From positions 62,001-126,000 of the forward strand of contig NZ_FNZM01000008.1 of the NCBI RefSeq assembly GCF_900109265.1: a DNA stretch of 64,000 nucleotides, given 5' to 3'. Below, piece after piece: positions 17,034 to 26,216 of the stretch. This DNA is from Paraburkholderia tropica (lineage in GTDB: Bacteria > Pseudomonadota > Gammaproteobacteria > Burkholderiales > Burkholderiaceae). How positions within the stretch are numbered: position 1 is the stretch's first letter; each line of letters begins with the position of its first letter. A program made the translations under genes and the position numbers. The notes under the pieces were generated by a model. That model ran no database searches. It had not been told where the DNA came from and saw only the letters and a program-made list of their open reading frames with translations.

Positions 17034-18023
17034 TCAGAAGCGGATGACGGAGGCGCCCCAGGTGAAGCCGCCGCCCACCCCTTCGATCAGCACGTTCTGG
17101 CCGCGCTTGATGCGGCCGTCGCGCACCGCGACGTCGAAGGCGAGCGGAATCGACGCCGCCGAGGTATTGCCGTGTTCGCCCACGGTCACGACCATGCGTT
17201 CGGCAGGCAGGCCGAGCTTGCGGCAGGTGCCCTGCATGATGCGGATATTGGCCTGGTGCGGAATCAGCCAGTCGATCTGGTCTGCGCGCAGTTGCGCCTT
17301 GTCGAGCGCTTCGATCGCGACCTTTTCGAGCACGTTGACGGCGAGCTTGAACACCGCCTGGCCGTCCATGTGCAGGAACGCGTTGCCCGCGATCACGCCG
17401 CCGTTCACGTTGCCCGGCGTGCACAGGATGTGCGCGTAGCTGCCGTCGGCGTGCAGCGCGCTCGCGAGCACGCCCGGTTCGTTCGAAGCCTGCATCACGA
17501 TCGCGCCTGCGCCGTCGCCGAACAGCACGCAGGTCGTGCGGTCGTTGAAGTCGAGAATGCGCGAGAAGGTTTCCGCGCCGACGACGAGCGCCGTGCGGTG
17601 CTGGCCGCTGCGGATCAGGCTGTCGGCCACCGAAACGGCGTACGCGAAGCCCGAGCAGACGGCCTGCACGTCGAACGCCGCACCGTGATTGCGGATGCCG
17701 AGCTTGTTCTGCAGCAGGCAGGCGGTACTCGGAAACACGAAATCGGGCGTCGAGGTCGCGACGATGATGAGGTCGATACTTTGCGGATCGACGTCGGCCG
17801 CGGCGATGGCGCGCTGCGAAGCGGCCAGCGCGAGATCGCTGGTGGTGACGTCGGGAGCGGCGAAGTGTCGGGCGTGAATGCCGGTGCGGGCGACGATCCA
17901 CTCGTCGCTCGTCTCGACGCCTTTGGCGGCGAGGCGCTCGGCCAGTTCCTGGTTGGTGACGCGCTCAGGCGGAAGGTAGCTGCCCGTGCCGAGCACGCGG
18001 GAATAAAGAGTCGATTGAGCCAT
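17034..18023 (-). CDS. fabH: 3-oxoacyl-ACP synthase III FabH
   Basis: Starts fatty-acid synthesis by condensing acetyl-CoA with malonyl-ACP. The 329 residues carry the thiolase-fold triad: cysteine in [12 protein letters not shown] near residue 122, histidine in [11 protein letters not shown] near 256, and asparagine in [12 protein letters not shown] near 286. The ATG at 18023 shares one base with the plsX stop (TAATG on the coding strand), so it is probably translated in coupling with plsX. Confidence 0.97.
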   Translation of the reverse strand: MAQSTLYSRVLGTGSYLPPERVTNQELAERLAAKGVETSDEWIVARTGIHARHFAAPDVTTSDLALAASQRAIAAADVDPQSIDLIIVATSTPDFVFPSTACLLQNKLGIRNHGAAFDVQAVCSGFAYAVSVADSLIRSGQHRTALVVGAETFSRILDFNDRTTCVLFGDGAGAIVMQASNEPGVLASALHADGSYAHILCTPGNVNGGVIAGNAFLHMDGQAVFKLAVNVLEKVAIEALDKAQLRADQIDWLIPHQANIRIMQGTCRKLGLPAERMVVTVGEHGNTSAASIPLAFDVAVRDGRIKRGQNVLIEGVGGGFTWGASVIRF

Positions 18024-19186
18024 TATGCCTTCGAGGATGATGCGGCGGGCGGAACTCCACCCGCGGCCAGACCGGAATCACCTGCCGACGAACCCGCCGA
18101 CGGGCCTTCCGGGGCCCCTGCCACGCCGTCGTTCTGCCCGCCCGCTGCCGTTCCGGCAGCACCAGCGGCCTGTTCGAACGAACCGGCGTTTTCTTCCATG
18201 GCGTGCGCGAGGCGCTCCAGCACGCCATTTTTGACGGCATCATACCCGCGTTTGATCGCCTGCTCAAACGCGTAGGTATCGGCGGAACCGTGGCTTTTGA
18301 TGACGAGGCTCTTCAAGCCCAGCAAGGCGGCGCCGTTGTACTGGCGGTGATCGACGCGCTTTTTGAAGCGCATGAGCACCGGCAGCGCGGCGATCGCCAT
18401 GAGCTTCGTGAGCCACGAGCGGCCGAACTCTTCCTTGATCATGTCGTTGAGCATCTGCGCGAGGCCCTCCGACGTTTTGAGCGCGACATTACCAACGAAA
18501 CCGTCACAGACGATGACGTCGACGGTGCCCTTGTAAATGTCGTTGCCCTCCACATTGCCGCGGAAGTTCAGCGTGCTCGCGCGCAGCAGTTCGCCGGCGC
18601 GCTTGATGGTCTCGTTGCCCTTGATGACCTCTTCGCCGATGTTCAGGAGCCCGATGGTCGGACGGTCCTTCCCTTCGAGCGCGGCCACGAGCGCGTGACC
18701 CATTTCGGCGAACTGCAGCAGATGCTGCGGCTCGCAGTCGACGTTCGCGCCAAGGTCGAGCATCATCGTGTAACCGCGCGGATTGGGCAGCGCGAAGGCG
18801 ATGGCCGGACGTTCGATGCCGGGCAGCGTCTTGAGCACGTAGCGAGACACGGCCATCAGCGCGCCGGTGTTGCCAGCCGAGACACAAGCCTGCGCCTCGC
18901 CCTCTTTCACGCGATTCAACGCGACGCGCATCGACGAGTCTTTCTTCTTGCGAAGCGCGACTTCGACCGGATCGTCCATTTCGACGACCTCGGTGGCGGG
19001 AACGACGGAAAGCGCAGGGAGGTCCAGCGCCTTCAGCTTCTTGAGCTGGGCGCGGATCGCCGTATCGAGACCGACGAGCTGCAGATGCACATCGGGATGC
19101 GAGCGGACGAAATGGACAGCGGCGGGCACCGTCACGGACGGGCCGTGGTCGCCTCCCATGCAATCTATCGTGAGCGTAACAGTCAT
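18023..19186 (-). CDS. plsX: Phosphate acyltransferase PlsX
   Basis: Makes acyl-phosphate from acyl-ACP, the first step linking fatty-acid synthesis to phospholipids through PlsY. From 19186 the product is 387 residues; [20 protein letters not shown] is the typical start and [22 protein letters not shown] the central motif. The C-terminal 40 residues are rich in A, G and S beyond the usual end. The frame is open 36 codons further up, but that part covers a terminator hairpin, so the ATG at 19186 is preferred. It overlaps fabH by one base. Confidence 0.96.
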   Translation of the reverse strand: MTVTLTIDCMGGDHGPSVTVPAAVHFVRSHPDVHLQLVGLDTAIRAQLKKLKALDLPALSVVPATEVVEMDDPVEVALRKKKDSSMRVALNRVKEGEAQACVSAGNTGALMAVSRYVLKTLPGIERPAIAFALPNPRGYTMMLDLGANVDCEPQHLLQFAEMGHALVAALEGKDRPTIGLLNIGEEVIKGNETIKRAGELLRASTLNFRGNVEGNDIYKGTVDVIVCDGFVGNVALKTSEGLAQMLNDMIKEEFGRSWLTKLMAIAALPVLMRFKKRVDHRQYNGAALLGLKSLVIKSHGSADTYAFEQAIKRGYDAVKNGVLERLAHAMEENAGSFEQAAGAAGTAAGGQNDGVAGAPEGPSAGSSAGDSGLAAGGVPPAASSSKA

Positions 19187-19210
19187 GGAATGCGACGGAT
19201 TTTCGGGCAT

Positions 19211-19240
19211 AAAAAAGCGGCAGTTGAATGCCGCCTTTTT
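19211..19240 (-). terminator. Intrinsic terminator between rpmF and plsX
   Basis: On the minus strand AAAAAGGCGGC and GCCGCTTTTTT form a stem with an 8-base loop and a T6 run, 24 bases before the plsX ATG. It should end or attenuate transcripts from yceD-rpmF, so plsX expression depends on read-through or on a promoter within the short gap. Confidence 0.75.
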
Positions 19241-19332
19241 ATGCCGTGCCGAGAAAATGTCAAGCGAACGGAATCGCCATGTGCGGCGCAACATGCAGCC
19301 CGTGAGGACCGCAGCGCCGCACGCTGGAACGA

Positions 19333-19512
19333 TTAGTCGTTCTTGGTCTTGACGACTTTCTTGCCGCGGTAGTAGCCGTTCGGGCTGATGTGGTGACGCA
19401 GATGCACTTCACCCGTGCTCGGCTCGACAGCCAGCGGCGCGCCCGTGAGGAAATCGTGCGAGCGGTGCATGCCGCGCTTCGACGGCGACTTCTTGTTTTG
19501 TTGAACTGCCAT
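19333..19512 (-). CDS. rpmF: 50S ribosomal protein L32
   Basis: The 59-residue basic protein starts [20 protein letters not shown] and ends with [13 protein letters not shown], both typical of L32. The ATG at 19512 follows an AGGAG-type site (CAGGAGTTTCATC on the coding strand). The frame remains open 19 codons upstream without similarity. It lies between yceD and plsX, the conserved yceD-rpmF-plsX-fab order linking ribosome and lipid synthesis. Confidence 0.97.
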   Translation of the reverse strand: MAVQQNKKSPSKRGMHRSHDFLTGAPLAVEPSTGEVHLRHHISPNGYYRGKKVVKTKND

Positions 19513-19645
19513 GATGAAACTCCTGAAAATTTTCCGAATTCTAACACAGCCCGATCCGGCCGCCGCCACCCTGGGGGATGGCCGGACTCCGGGACTGGGC
19601 CCACGAATTTAACTGCGCAATACTGCACGCCACCGGCGGCTCAGC

Positions 19646-20305
19646 TCAATGCTTGCTGCCGGGACCGTCCTTCTTGAGCGATTCGAGCGCCGCAAACGGG
19701 TTGACGCGCTCTTCCGTCTCGATTTCCTGCTCCGGCACGTCGTCGACGGAGTCCACACCGTCCGCGCCGTCGGCACCCGAGGCGAGACTTTCGTGAATTT
19801 CCGGACAGACTTCGTGCTTCGGCACGAGCGGCAGCGAGAGCAACAACTCCTCTTCGATCAAGTCGACGAGATCGAACTGGCGTGAGCCTACGATCACTTC
19901 GACTTCATCGTCGTCGAGCGGGAACTCGTCCGCCTCCTCTTCCGTCTGGACGATACGGAAGATCGCATCTGCATCGAATGCCTGCTCATAGGGAGCGAGG
20001 CAACGCTGGCACGTGAGCCACCCACTGCCGTGGACCGCGAGCCGCAGATAAGGTTGCGGCCCTTCAGTGCCGTCGTCCTGCAATTCCTGCTGCGTGAAGC
20101 CGGCGGCTTGCCACGTGAACGCGCTGTCGCGATCGGGCGCCTCGGCCGGGACTTCGTTGAGCATGCGCGGGAGCTGCGACAGGCGCACCACGCCTGCAGC
20201 TTCGCGACCGCTACGCGCGAATTCGAAGATATCGAGGTCGCGTGGATTGAGCGCGCCGCTCTTGCTCGATTCCGCGCCGGCAGGCTTACCAGATTGTTCG
20301 GTCAT
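19646..20305 (-). CDS. yceD: YceD family protein (DUF177)
   Basis: Member of the YceD/DUF177 family, needed in E. coli and plants for normal 23S rRNA accumulation; its molecular role is not settled. The 219-residue product is acidic. It carries the family core LTCQRCLAPYEQAFDADAIF near residues 97-116 and DLIEEELLLSLPLVPKHEVC near 149-168, including the conserved cysteines. Its end (RVNPFAALESLK) is the usual C-terminal motif. It lies 133 bases upstream of rpmF, the family's standard neighbour. Confidence 0.93.
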   Translation of the reverse strand: MTEQSGKPAGAESSKSGALNPRDLDIFEFARSGREAAGVVRLSQLPRMLNEVPAEAPDRDSAFTWQAAGFTQQELQDDGTEGPQPYLRLAVHGSGWLTCQRCLAPYEQAFDADAIFRIVQTEEEADEFPLDDDEVEVIVGSRQFDLVDLIEEELLLSLPLVPKHEVCPEIHESLASGADGADGVDSVDDVPEQEIETEERVNPFAALESLKKDGPGSKH

Positions 20306-20671
20306 GTGCGCTCTCCTGCTTCAGACATGCGACCTGCAAGCGATGCAAAGAAGCAGACGCTGCCGGCCTGCGTATTTCAATTTCAAATATTCTTGTGTTC
20401 GGTACAGCCCTAAGGGATTTGGCGCTCAATCTGCTACTGCGCCGCTACTGATTTGCGCCCTACGGAAAGGCCCACACGCGGACGTATAGATTAGAGCGTA
20501 CCGATGAAAAGCCCAAAATCATAACGCCTTTATCTTTGTGAGTCAAACAGTTAGGCTCACGTCCGCAAGCCTCTGTGCGGCCAGCGTTTTTCGACGGCGA
20601 GCGGTCATCCGCCCCTCGTTTTTCAGCCGCCCCGCGCAAGCCGCCACTCTTTTTGATACCGACGACCGATC
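20306..20671. other. Divergent intergenic region between yceD and maf
   Basis: This 366-base gap separates the leftward yceD-rpmF-fab cluster from the rightward maf gene and should hold promoters for both. It is more AT-rich in the middle (around 20380-20530) than the genes. I see several A/T-rich patches but no clear -35/-10 pair on either strand, and no small gene or RNA I can support. Confidence 0.5.
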
Positions 20672-21322
20672 ATGCAGCCACCTATCTCGCCCGCGCCGCA
20701 GACGGGCCGCCCCTCGGGCCGCCCCGCGCTGATCCTCGCCTCCAGCTCGCGCTACCGCCGCGAGCTGCTCGAACGCCTGCGCATTCCGTTCGACACCGCC
20801 GTGCCCGATCTGGACGAAACGCCGCAGCCCGGCGAAACGCCCCAAGCGACCGCGCTGCGCCTCGCCGAAGCCAAGGCGCGCGCCGTGGCCGCCGCCCTGC
20901 CCGCGATCACGGGCCGCGCGCTCGTGATCGGCTCCGACCAGGTGGCGACCTTCGACGGTAGCCAGATCGGCAAGCCCGGCACGCATGAGCGCGCACTCGA
21001 CCAGTTGCGCAGCATGCGCGGCCGCGAAGTGTTGTTCCATAGTGCGCTCAGTCTGCTCGATACCGCTACTGGCCAAACGGATAGCGTCGATATCGTGACG
21101 AAGGTGCGCTTTCGCGACCTGCCGGACGCCGCGCTCGACGCCTATCTGCGCGCCGAGCAGCCCTACGACTGCGCCGGCAGCGCCAAATCCGAAGGCCTCG
21201 GCATCGCGCTGCTCGAAGCCATCGAATCCGACGACCCTACCGCCCTGATCGGCCTGCCGCTCATCGCGCTCACGCGCATGCTGCTGGCCGCGGGCTATCC
21301 GCTGCTGGAGACTCACGCATGA
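20672..21322 (+). CDS. Maf family nucleoside triphosphate pyrophosphatase
   Basis: House-cleaning pyrophosphatase for modified or non-canonical nucleotides. After about 18 variable residues the typical start [17 protein letters not shown] appears, then [18 protein letters not shown], the SDQVATFDG motif near residue 91 and [19 protein letters not shown] at the end. The 216 residues are normal for Maf proteins. The sequence resembles the YceF (m7GTP) subgroup, but I cannot fix the substrate by eye. Its stop overlaps the next gene by four bases. Confidence 0.93.
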   Translation: MQPPISPAPQTGRPSGRPALILASSSRYRRELLERLRIPFDTAVPDLDETPQPGETPQATALRLAEAKARAVAAALPAITGRALVIGSDQVATFDGSQIGKPGTHERALDQLRSMRGREVLFHSALSLLDTATGQTDSVDIVTKVRFRDLPDAALDAYLRAEQPYDCAGSAKSEGLGIALLEAIESDDPTALIGLPLIALTRMLLAAGYPLLETHA

Positions 21323-22056
21323 CCGCGCAAGGCACCTCGAAAGGCACGCTGTATCTGATCCCCAACACGCTCGGCGACGGCGACGAAGCCGCGCTCGCCT
21401 ACGTGCTGCCCGCGCCCGTGCGAGAGCGCGCCGGCACGCTCGCGAGCTACATCGGCGAAAACGCCAAGAGCACGCGCGCGTTCCTGAAGCGCGTCGGCAC
21501 CACGCGGCCGATCCAGGAGATCGAGATCCGCGAACTGAACGTGAACACGCCCGCGGGCGAAGTCGACAAGCTGCTCGCGCCGCTGCTGAAAGGCATCGAC
21601 ACGGGGCTCGTGTCCGAAGCGGGCGTGCCCGCCGTGGCCGATCCGGGCGCGCTGCTGGTGCGCCGCGCGCACGAGCGCGGCATCAAGGTCGTGCCGCTGG
21701 TCGGCCCGAGCTCGATCCTGCTCGCGCTGATGGCGTCCGGGCTGAACGGCCAGAGCTTCGCGTTCCACGGCTATCTGCCGGTGGACGCCAACGAGCGCAT
21801 CAAGAAGCTGCGCGAACTCGAACAGACCTCGCGCAAGGCGAAGCAGACGCAGATCTTCATCGAGACGCCCTATCGCAACAAGACGCTGCTCGACGCGCTG
21901 GTCGCGACCTGCGCGCCCTCGACGCTCGTGTGCGTGGCCGCCGACCTCACGCTGCCGACCGAGACGATCCTGAGCCGCACGATCTCCGACTGGAAAAAGC
22001 CGCCGACGCCCGATCTGCACAAGCGTCCCGCGATCTTTCTGATGCTGGCGAACTGA
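21319..22056 (+). CDS. SAM-dependent methyltransferase, RsmI-like tetrapyrrole-methylase fold
   Basis: The 245-residue protein belongs to the tetrapyrrole methylase fold family that includes RsmI, the 16S rRNA C1402 2'-O-methyltransferase. It has [22 protein letters not shown] near residues 94-115 and [22 protein letters not shown] near 126-147, which correspond to the SAM-binding loops. The N-terminus ([14 protein letters not shown]) differs from classic RsmI (LYVVATPIGN), so this is probably the stand-alone paralogue found beside maf in Burkholderiales. The target is unknown. The ATG lies inside the end of maf (ATGA), so the two are cotranslated. Confidence 0.85.
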   Translation: MTAQGTSKGTLYLIPNTLGDGDEAALAYVLPAPVRERAGTLASYIGENAKSTRAFLKRVGTTRPIQEIEIRELNVNTPAGEVDKLLAPLLKGIDTGLVSEAGVPAVADPGALLVRRAHERGIKVVPLVGPSSILLALMASGLNGQSFAFHGYLPVDANERIKKLRELEQTSRKAKQTQIFIETPYRNKTLLDALVATCAPSTLVCVAADLTLPTETILSRTISDWKKPPTPDLHKRPAIFLMLAN

Positions 22057-22091
22057 TCCGGGTGCGTCATCGCGTCATAGCGCCCCAAAAG

Positions 22092-22128
22092 AAAACGGCC
22101 GCTGCGCAATCGCCAGCGGCCGTTTTTT
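22092..22128. terminator. Bidirectional intrinsic terminator
   Basis: Perfect 13-bp stem AAAACGGCCGCTG / CAGCGGCCGTTTT with a 9-base loop and T6 on the plus strand (A-run on the other side). It lies between the convergent methyltransferase gene and the S49 peptidase gene and can serve both. Confidence 0.9.
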
Positions 22129-22146
22129 GCGAACTGCGCCGAGCGC

Positions 22147-23154
22147 TTAACGCAAGGACATCTTCGCGCCCGAAATCAGCGACTGCATCGCCGACGAACC
22201 GACGCTCGCGCCAAAGCGCTTCGCCACGCGGTCGGAAATGCTCTGCTTGACCGTGTAATCGACCACGTCGGGCGCCTTGATGACCTCGCGCGCCACGTAG
22301 TCGGTGTCGCCGTAACCGTCCGCGAGACCCAGCTCGACGCTCTTCTGGCCGGTCCAGAACAGGCCCGAGAAGATGTCCGGCGTGTCTTTCAGACGCGAAC
22401 CGCGCCCGGCCTTCACGGCGTCGATGAACTGCTGGTGGATCTGGTCGAGCATCGCTTGCGCATGCGCGTCCATCTTCGGCGTATCCGGCGAGAACGGATC
22501 GAAAAAGCCCTTGTTCTCACCCGAAGTACGCAGACGGCGCTCGACGCCGAGCTTGTCCATCAGGCCCGTGAAGCCGAAGCCGTCCATCAGCACGCCGATC
22601 GAGCCGACGATGCTCGCCTTGTTCACGTAGATCTTGTCGGCGGCCGCCGCGACGTAATAGCCGCCCGATGCGCACATGTCGCCGACCACCACGTAAAGCG
22701 GAATAGCCGGATATTTGGCGCGCAAACGGTGGATTTCGTCGTTGATGATGCCTGCCTGCACGGGCGAGCCGCCGGGGCTGTCGATGTGCAGGATCACGCC
22801 GGCCGTGCCGTCGTCGTCGAAGGCGCTGTCGAGCGCATTGTTGATATCTTCGGCGTTCGCGGCGGTATCGGACGAGATCTCGCCGTCCAGCGAAACGAGC
22901 GCGGTGTGCTTGCCGCCGCCCTCCACGCGCGCGCCCGAGAAGTCGAGCAGTGCCCAGGCGATCAGCAGGAAGACCGCCAGAAACGCGAAGCGGAAGAAGA
23001 TTTTCCAGCGCCGCGCCGCGCGCTGCTCCACGATCGCGGCCATGGCGATGCGTTCGAGCGCGTCACGCTCCCAGCCGGTCTTGGCGGCTTCGGATTTGCC
23101 GGAGTGCATCGGGCGCTCCGGCTCGTTCTGATCAGGGGTCGGATTATCTGACAT
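22147..23154 (-). CDS. Signal peptide peptidase SppA-type, S49 family
   Basis: Membrane-anchored serine protease that degrades cleaved signal peptides or membrane proteins. The 335 residues have a cytoplasmic start, one hydrophobic segment at about 53-70 (FFRFAFLAVFLLIAWALL), and a ClpP-like domain. DSPGGSPVQAG near residue 125 forms the oxyanion region, Ser in MCASGGYY near 162 is the nucleophile, and Lys in GFTGLMDKLGVERR near 213 is the general base. It follows the Rieske gene by 25 bases and ends at a shared terminator. Confidence 0.93.
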   Translation of the reverse strand: MSDNPTPDQNEPERPMHSGKSEAAKTGWERDALERIAMAAIVEQRAARRWKIFFRFAFLAVFLLIAWALLDFSGARVEGGGKHTALVSLDGEISSDTAANAEDINNALDSAFDDDGTAGVILHIDSPGGSPVQAGIINDEIHRLRAKYPAIPLYVVVGDMCASGGYYVAAAADKIYVNKASIVGSIGVLMDGFGFTGLMDKLGVERRLRTSGENKGFFDPFSPDTPKMDAHAQAMLDQIHQQFIDAVKAGRGSRLKDTPDIFSGLFWTGQKSVELGLADGYGDTDYVAREVIKAPDVVDYTVKQSISDRVAKRFGASVGSSAMQSLISGAKMSLR

Positions 23155-23179
23155 GCGTGCGGTGAGAATCAGCGAAGGA

Positions 23180-23584
23180 TCACAAAGGGGTCGGACTCAG
23201 GTCGGCGTCCGGCAGCCAGAATACCGCACGACCTTCGGGCGTGTCGCGTTCCTCGACGCAAACCGGGCGCAGCCGCCCGCCGCGGCACGGCCCGCCGACG
23301 CACTTGCCCGTCTCGGGTTCGTAGATCGCGCCGTGCGTGGCGCACATCAGATAGAGCCCCGACGACTCGAAAAACTGCCCTTCGACCCAGTCCAGCTCCA
23401 TCGGCACGTGCGCGCAGCGGTTCAGGTAGCCGTAGACCTCGCCGCCGAAGCGCACGAAGAACACGACGGCCGGACCGCCCGCGTAGGTCGCGTCGAGGCG
23501 CTTGCCGGCGCCGCCGTCGGCGAGTTCACCGGCCGCGCACACGCGTACCGCCGCGAGCCCCGCCTCGTTCTCAGGCAGGCTCAT
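23180..23584 (-). CDS. Rieske [2Fe-2S] domain protein
   Basis: Single-domain Rieske ferredoxin-like protein of 134 residues. The cluster ligands are visible as CAH near residue 56 and CATH near residue 81, the C-x-H and C-x2-H pattern, followed by GKCVGGPCRGGRLRPV. It has no signal peptide or membrane segment, so it is probably a soluble electron carrier or small subunit. Its partner is unknown. The ATG at 23584 overlaps the stop of the HAD phosphatase gene in ATGA, so it is translated in coupling with that gene. The cluster order rluC-gph-rieske-sppA is common in Burkholderia. Confidence 0.9.
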   Translation of the reverse strand: MSLPENEAGLAAVRVCAAGELADGGAGKRLDATYAGGPAVVFFVRFGGEVYGYLNRCAHVPMELDWVEGQFFESSGLYLMCATHGAIYEPETGKCVGGPCRGGRLRPVCVEERDTPEGRAVFWLPDADLSPTPL

Positions 23585-24240
23585 GCGTGCTCCCGCAGCC
23601 ACGTCGCAAGCGCCGGAACGTCGGCGGCGATGTATTGGGGCGCGAGCGCTTCGAGCGAGGTCGACGCGTGCGCGCCATACGCCACGCCCACGCCCGCCGC
23701 GCCGGCGTTGGCCGCCATCTGCAGGTCGTGCGTGGTGTCGCCGATCATGACCGTGCGACCGAGATCCTGCCCCAGTTCGCGCGTCAGTTCCTGAAGCATG
23801 GCCGGATGCGGCTTCGAGAACGTTTCGTCGGCGCAGCGCGTGCCGTCGAACAGGCTCGTGAGGCGCGCCTCGGCGAGCGCGCGGTTCAGGCCCACGCGAC
23901 TCTTGCCGGTGGCCACCGCGAGCAGATAGCCGGTGTCGCGCAGTTCCGTGAGCATCTCGCGCACGCCCGCGAACAGCTCCGTCTCCTGATCCTTGAGCAG
24001 ATAGTGCACGCGATACCGCTCCACGAGGCGCGGATAGTCGGCGGGCGCCAGCGTGGGCGCGGCGATCTGCAACGCCTCGCGCAGGCCGAGGCCGATCACG
24101 TAGCTGGCCGCCTCGTCGCCGGGCACAGGCAAGCCGAGGTCGCGGCAGGCCGCCTGAATGCTGCGCGTAATGTGGGCCGTCGAATCCATCAACGTGCCGT
24201 CCCAGTCGAACACAATCAGGTCAAATTGCTGTCGAGCCAT
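23581..24240 (-). CDS. gph: HAD-family phosphatase, Gph-like
   Basis: Haloacid-dehalogenase superfamily hydrolase of the phosphoglycolate phosphatase type. Motif I is VFDWDGTLMDS near residue 9, motif II VATGKSR near 111, and motif III/IV KPHPAMLQ followed by MIGDTTHDLQMA near 163. The alpha-helical cap lies between I and II. The start at 24240 is chosen because GGAGAAGG lies 5 bases upstream; the frame is open 5 codons further to a TTG. Position next to rluC recalls the E. coli neighbourhood of yceG-type HAD genes, but I infer phosphoglycolate only from similarity. Confidence 0.9.
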   Translation of the reverse strand: MARQQFDLIVFDWDGTLMDSTAHITRSIQAACRDLGLPVPGDEAASYVIGLGLREALQIAAPTLAPADYPRLVERYRVHYLLKDQETELFAGVREMLTELRDTGYLLAVATGKSRVGLNRALAEARLTSLFDGTRCADETFSKPHPAMLQELTRELGQDLGRTVMIGDTTHDLQMAANAGAAGVGVAYGAHASTSLEALAPQYIAADVPALATWLREHA

Positions 24241-24330
24241 ACGGTCCTTCTCCAAACACTGTTGTTTTTTCGTCCGGCTTGTTCTCCGGCTTCGTTCCGC
24301 TTCCGGGTGGCGCGGCTTCGCGCCCCCGCG

Positions 24331-25362
24331 TCATTCCGGCTGCGCGGCGGCCTGGCTCTCGCCGTCCGCGCCTTCGCGCTGCGCGCGCAGTCCGTCGACG
24401 AAACTGCGCAGCTCCGGCGGCAGCGGCGCTTCGAACTGCAGCGTCTCGCCCGTGATCGGATGCGCGAGCTTAAGCCGGTGCGCATGCAGGAACATGCGCT
24501 TGAGGCCCGGCTTCGCGCCGGTGCGCGCCAGCGCCTTGTTGAGCGCGAAGTCGCCGTACTTGGCGTCGCCGAGGATCGGCAGGCCCAGATGCGCAAGGTG
24601 CACGCGGATCTGATGCGTGCGGCCGGTCTTCAGTTCCGCCTCGAGCAGCGCGTAATGCGGCCAGCGCTCGACGAGATTGAAAACCGTGTGCGACGGCATG
24701 CCGTCGGCCTGCACGCGCACGCGGCGCTCGCCTTCCGGGGTCAGATATTTATGCAGCGGCTCCTTGACCGCGCGACGGCGGCCCCAGTCGCTCGCCCAGT
24801 CGCCGTGGACGCAGGCGTAGTAACGTTTGTCGGTCTTGTTGTCGCGCATCTGCTCGTGCAGGCCGACCAGCGCCGCGCGCTTCTTGGCCAGCATCAGCAC
24901 GCCGGACGTTTCGCGGTCGAGCCGGTGCACGAGTTCGAGGAATTTGCTGTGCGGACGCGCCTCGCGCAACTGTTCGATCACGCCGAACGCCACGCCGCTG
25001 CCGCCGTGCACGGCGACGCCCGCCGGCTTGTCGATGACGAGCATGGCGTCGTCCTCGAACAGGATCGGGAACTGGCCGGGCGGCACGGGCGCCGACGCCT
25101 GCGCCGGTTTTTCGGCGATGCGGATCGGCGGCACCCGCACGAGGTCGCCGAGTTCGAGCCGGTACTGCGCATCGACCCGGCCCTTATTCACGCGCACTTC
25201 CCCGCTGCGCAAAATGCGATAGATGTGGCTTTTCGGCACGCCTTTGCAGACGCGCAAAAGAAAATTATCGATCCGCTGACCCGCGGCGCCATCGTCGATT
25301 TCGACGATCGAAACCTGGTCGGCTGCGACCTGATTCTGGGATGTTTTGCCTAACCCTTTCAT
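24331..25362 (-). CDS. rluC: 23S rRNA pseudouridine synthase RluC
   Basis: Converts uridines 955, 2504 and 2580 (E. coli numbering) of 23S rRNA to pseudouridine. From 25362 the product is 343 residues. It has an N-terminal S4 RNA-binding domain (RIDNFLLRVCKGVPKSHIYRI) and the catalytic motif VHRLDRETSGVLML, where Asp is the catalytic residue, then GRTHQIRVHLAHLGLPILGD. The ATG at 25362 lies only 4 bases from a TATATT sequence, so the mRNA could have a very short leader. The gene is divergent from rne, as in E. coli and other proteobacteria. Confidence 0.95.
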   Translation of the reverse strand: MKGLGKTSQNQVAADQVSIVEIDDGAAGQRIDNFLLRVCKGVPKSHIYRILRSGEVRVNKGRVDAQYRLELGDLVRVPPIRIAEKPAQASAPVPPGQFPILFEDDAMLVIDKPAGVAVHGGSGVAFGVIEQLREARPHSKFLELVHRLDRETSGVLMLAKKRAALVGLHEQMRDNKTDKRYYACVHGDWASDWGRRRAVKEPLHKYLTPEGERRVRVQADGMPSHTVFNLVERWPHYALLEAELKTGRTHQIRVHLAHLGLPILGDAKYGDFALNKALARTGAKPGLKRMFLHAHRLKLAHPITGETLQFEAPLPPELRSFVDGLRAQREGADGESQAAAQPE

Positions 25363-26216
25363 TCTGAATATAATTTGCCCAGCGCTGACGCGACGGTAGG
25401 CCAAACGGCCTAAAAGTTCCAGAACCATCCGATGGATACCCAAGGAGGTTCGACCGGACCTGAACCGCGCTGCACGCGCAGGCAGCAAGCGATAAACGGT
25501 TATTTTACTTGCGCCCGGGGCGGGTTGCTCACCCCGAAAGAAGAGATGCAACGAGTTGCACGCACGGAAATCCGCACGGCAGGGACGGCGCCCACAGGCA
25601 CGTTCGGTCGGCGCGGCCTCCGACGGTAACGGAACATTGGTATAAAGAATTCATCCGTGGCGCGGCGCCGCGTGGTCGAAGTGACCGCGACGCCACGCCA
25701 CGGTGGCGAAAATACGGCGAGCGCCCGAAGCGTCCCGGCAATGTGCGGGACATGGCGACGTCAAAGGTGGCGAGACACCCCGAGGGGGAAGACGGGCGTT
25801 CCTGAAGGCTTCCCATACGCGGTCCTGCTTTGATATCCAGGCCGCGAAGCTGATCCAGCCGCAAGCGCGCGCGGTTCGCCGCTGCGGTTTGTCTTCTGTT
25901 GCGATCGTGCAAGGCGCAGTATGCCGCCGCCGCGCGCAGCAGTCGGATCGGAAGCGCAGGAAATCCGTGCCGTCGCACTTCCACGGCATGTCTGGCCGCT
26001 TGTTGAAGACGTATTTCGCATGTGCCCACGCGGCCCGTCCATGGCAACACAACGCCGGACCGGGCCCACACAAGGCAATTCTCCTCCCCAACGTTCCTGC
26101 TCCAGCGTGCTTGTGACAACACAATAAGGCGCGGCTTGCCGCTGCCGGCTTGCGTTCTGCCCGTCGAAGCGTCGGGCGCCCGCAGGCCGCGCGCAAAGCC
26201 GCACTGGAGCCGTTCA
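25363..26216 (+). promoter_or_regulatory. Long rluC-rne intergenic region, probable rne leader
   Basis: This 854-base stretch between divergent rluC and rne carries no gene I can support; the frames across it lack recognisable sequence. In E. coli rne has a leader of about 360 bases that RNase E itself uses for autoregulation, and a long leader is likely here. A TATAAA sequence at 25641-25646 is a possible -10 without a clear -35. A GGAG Shine-Dalgarno site at 26206-26209 precedes the rne ATG. The GC content remains high, so a stable structured leader is plausible. Confidence 0.5.

Noticed and set aside
23587..25353. Open frame of 588 codons on the plus strand over gph and rluC
   Set aside because: Shadow of two recognised minus-strand genes.
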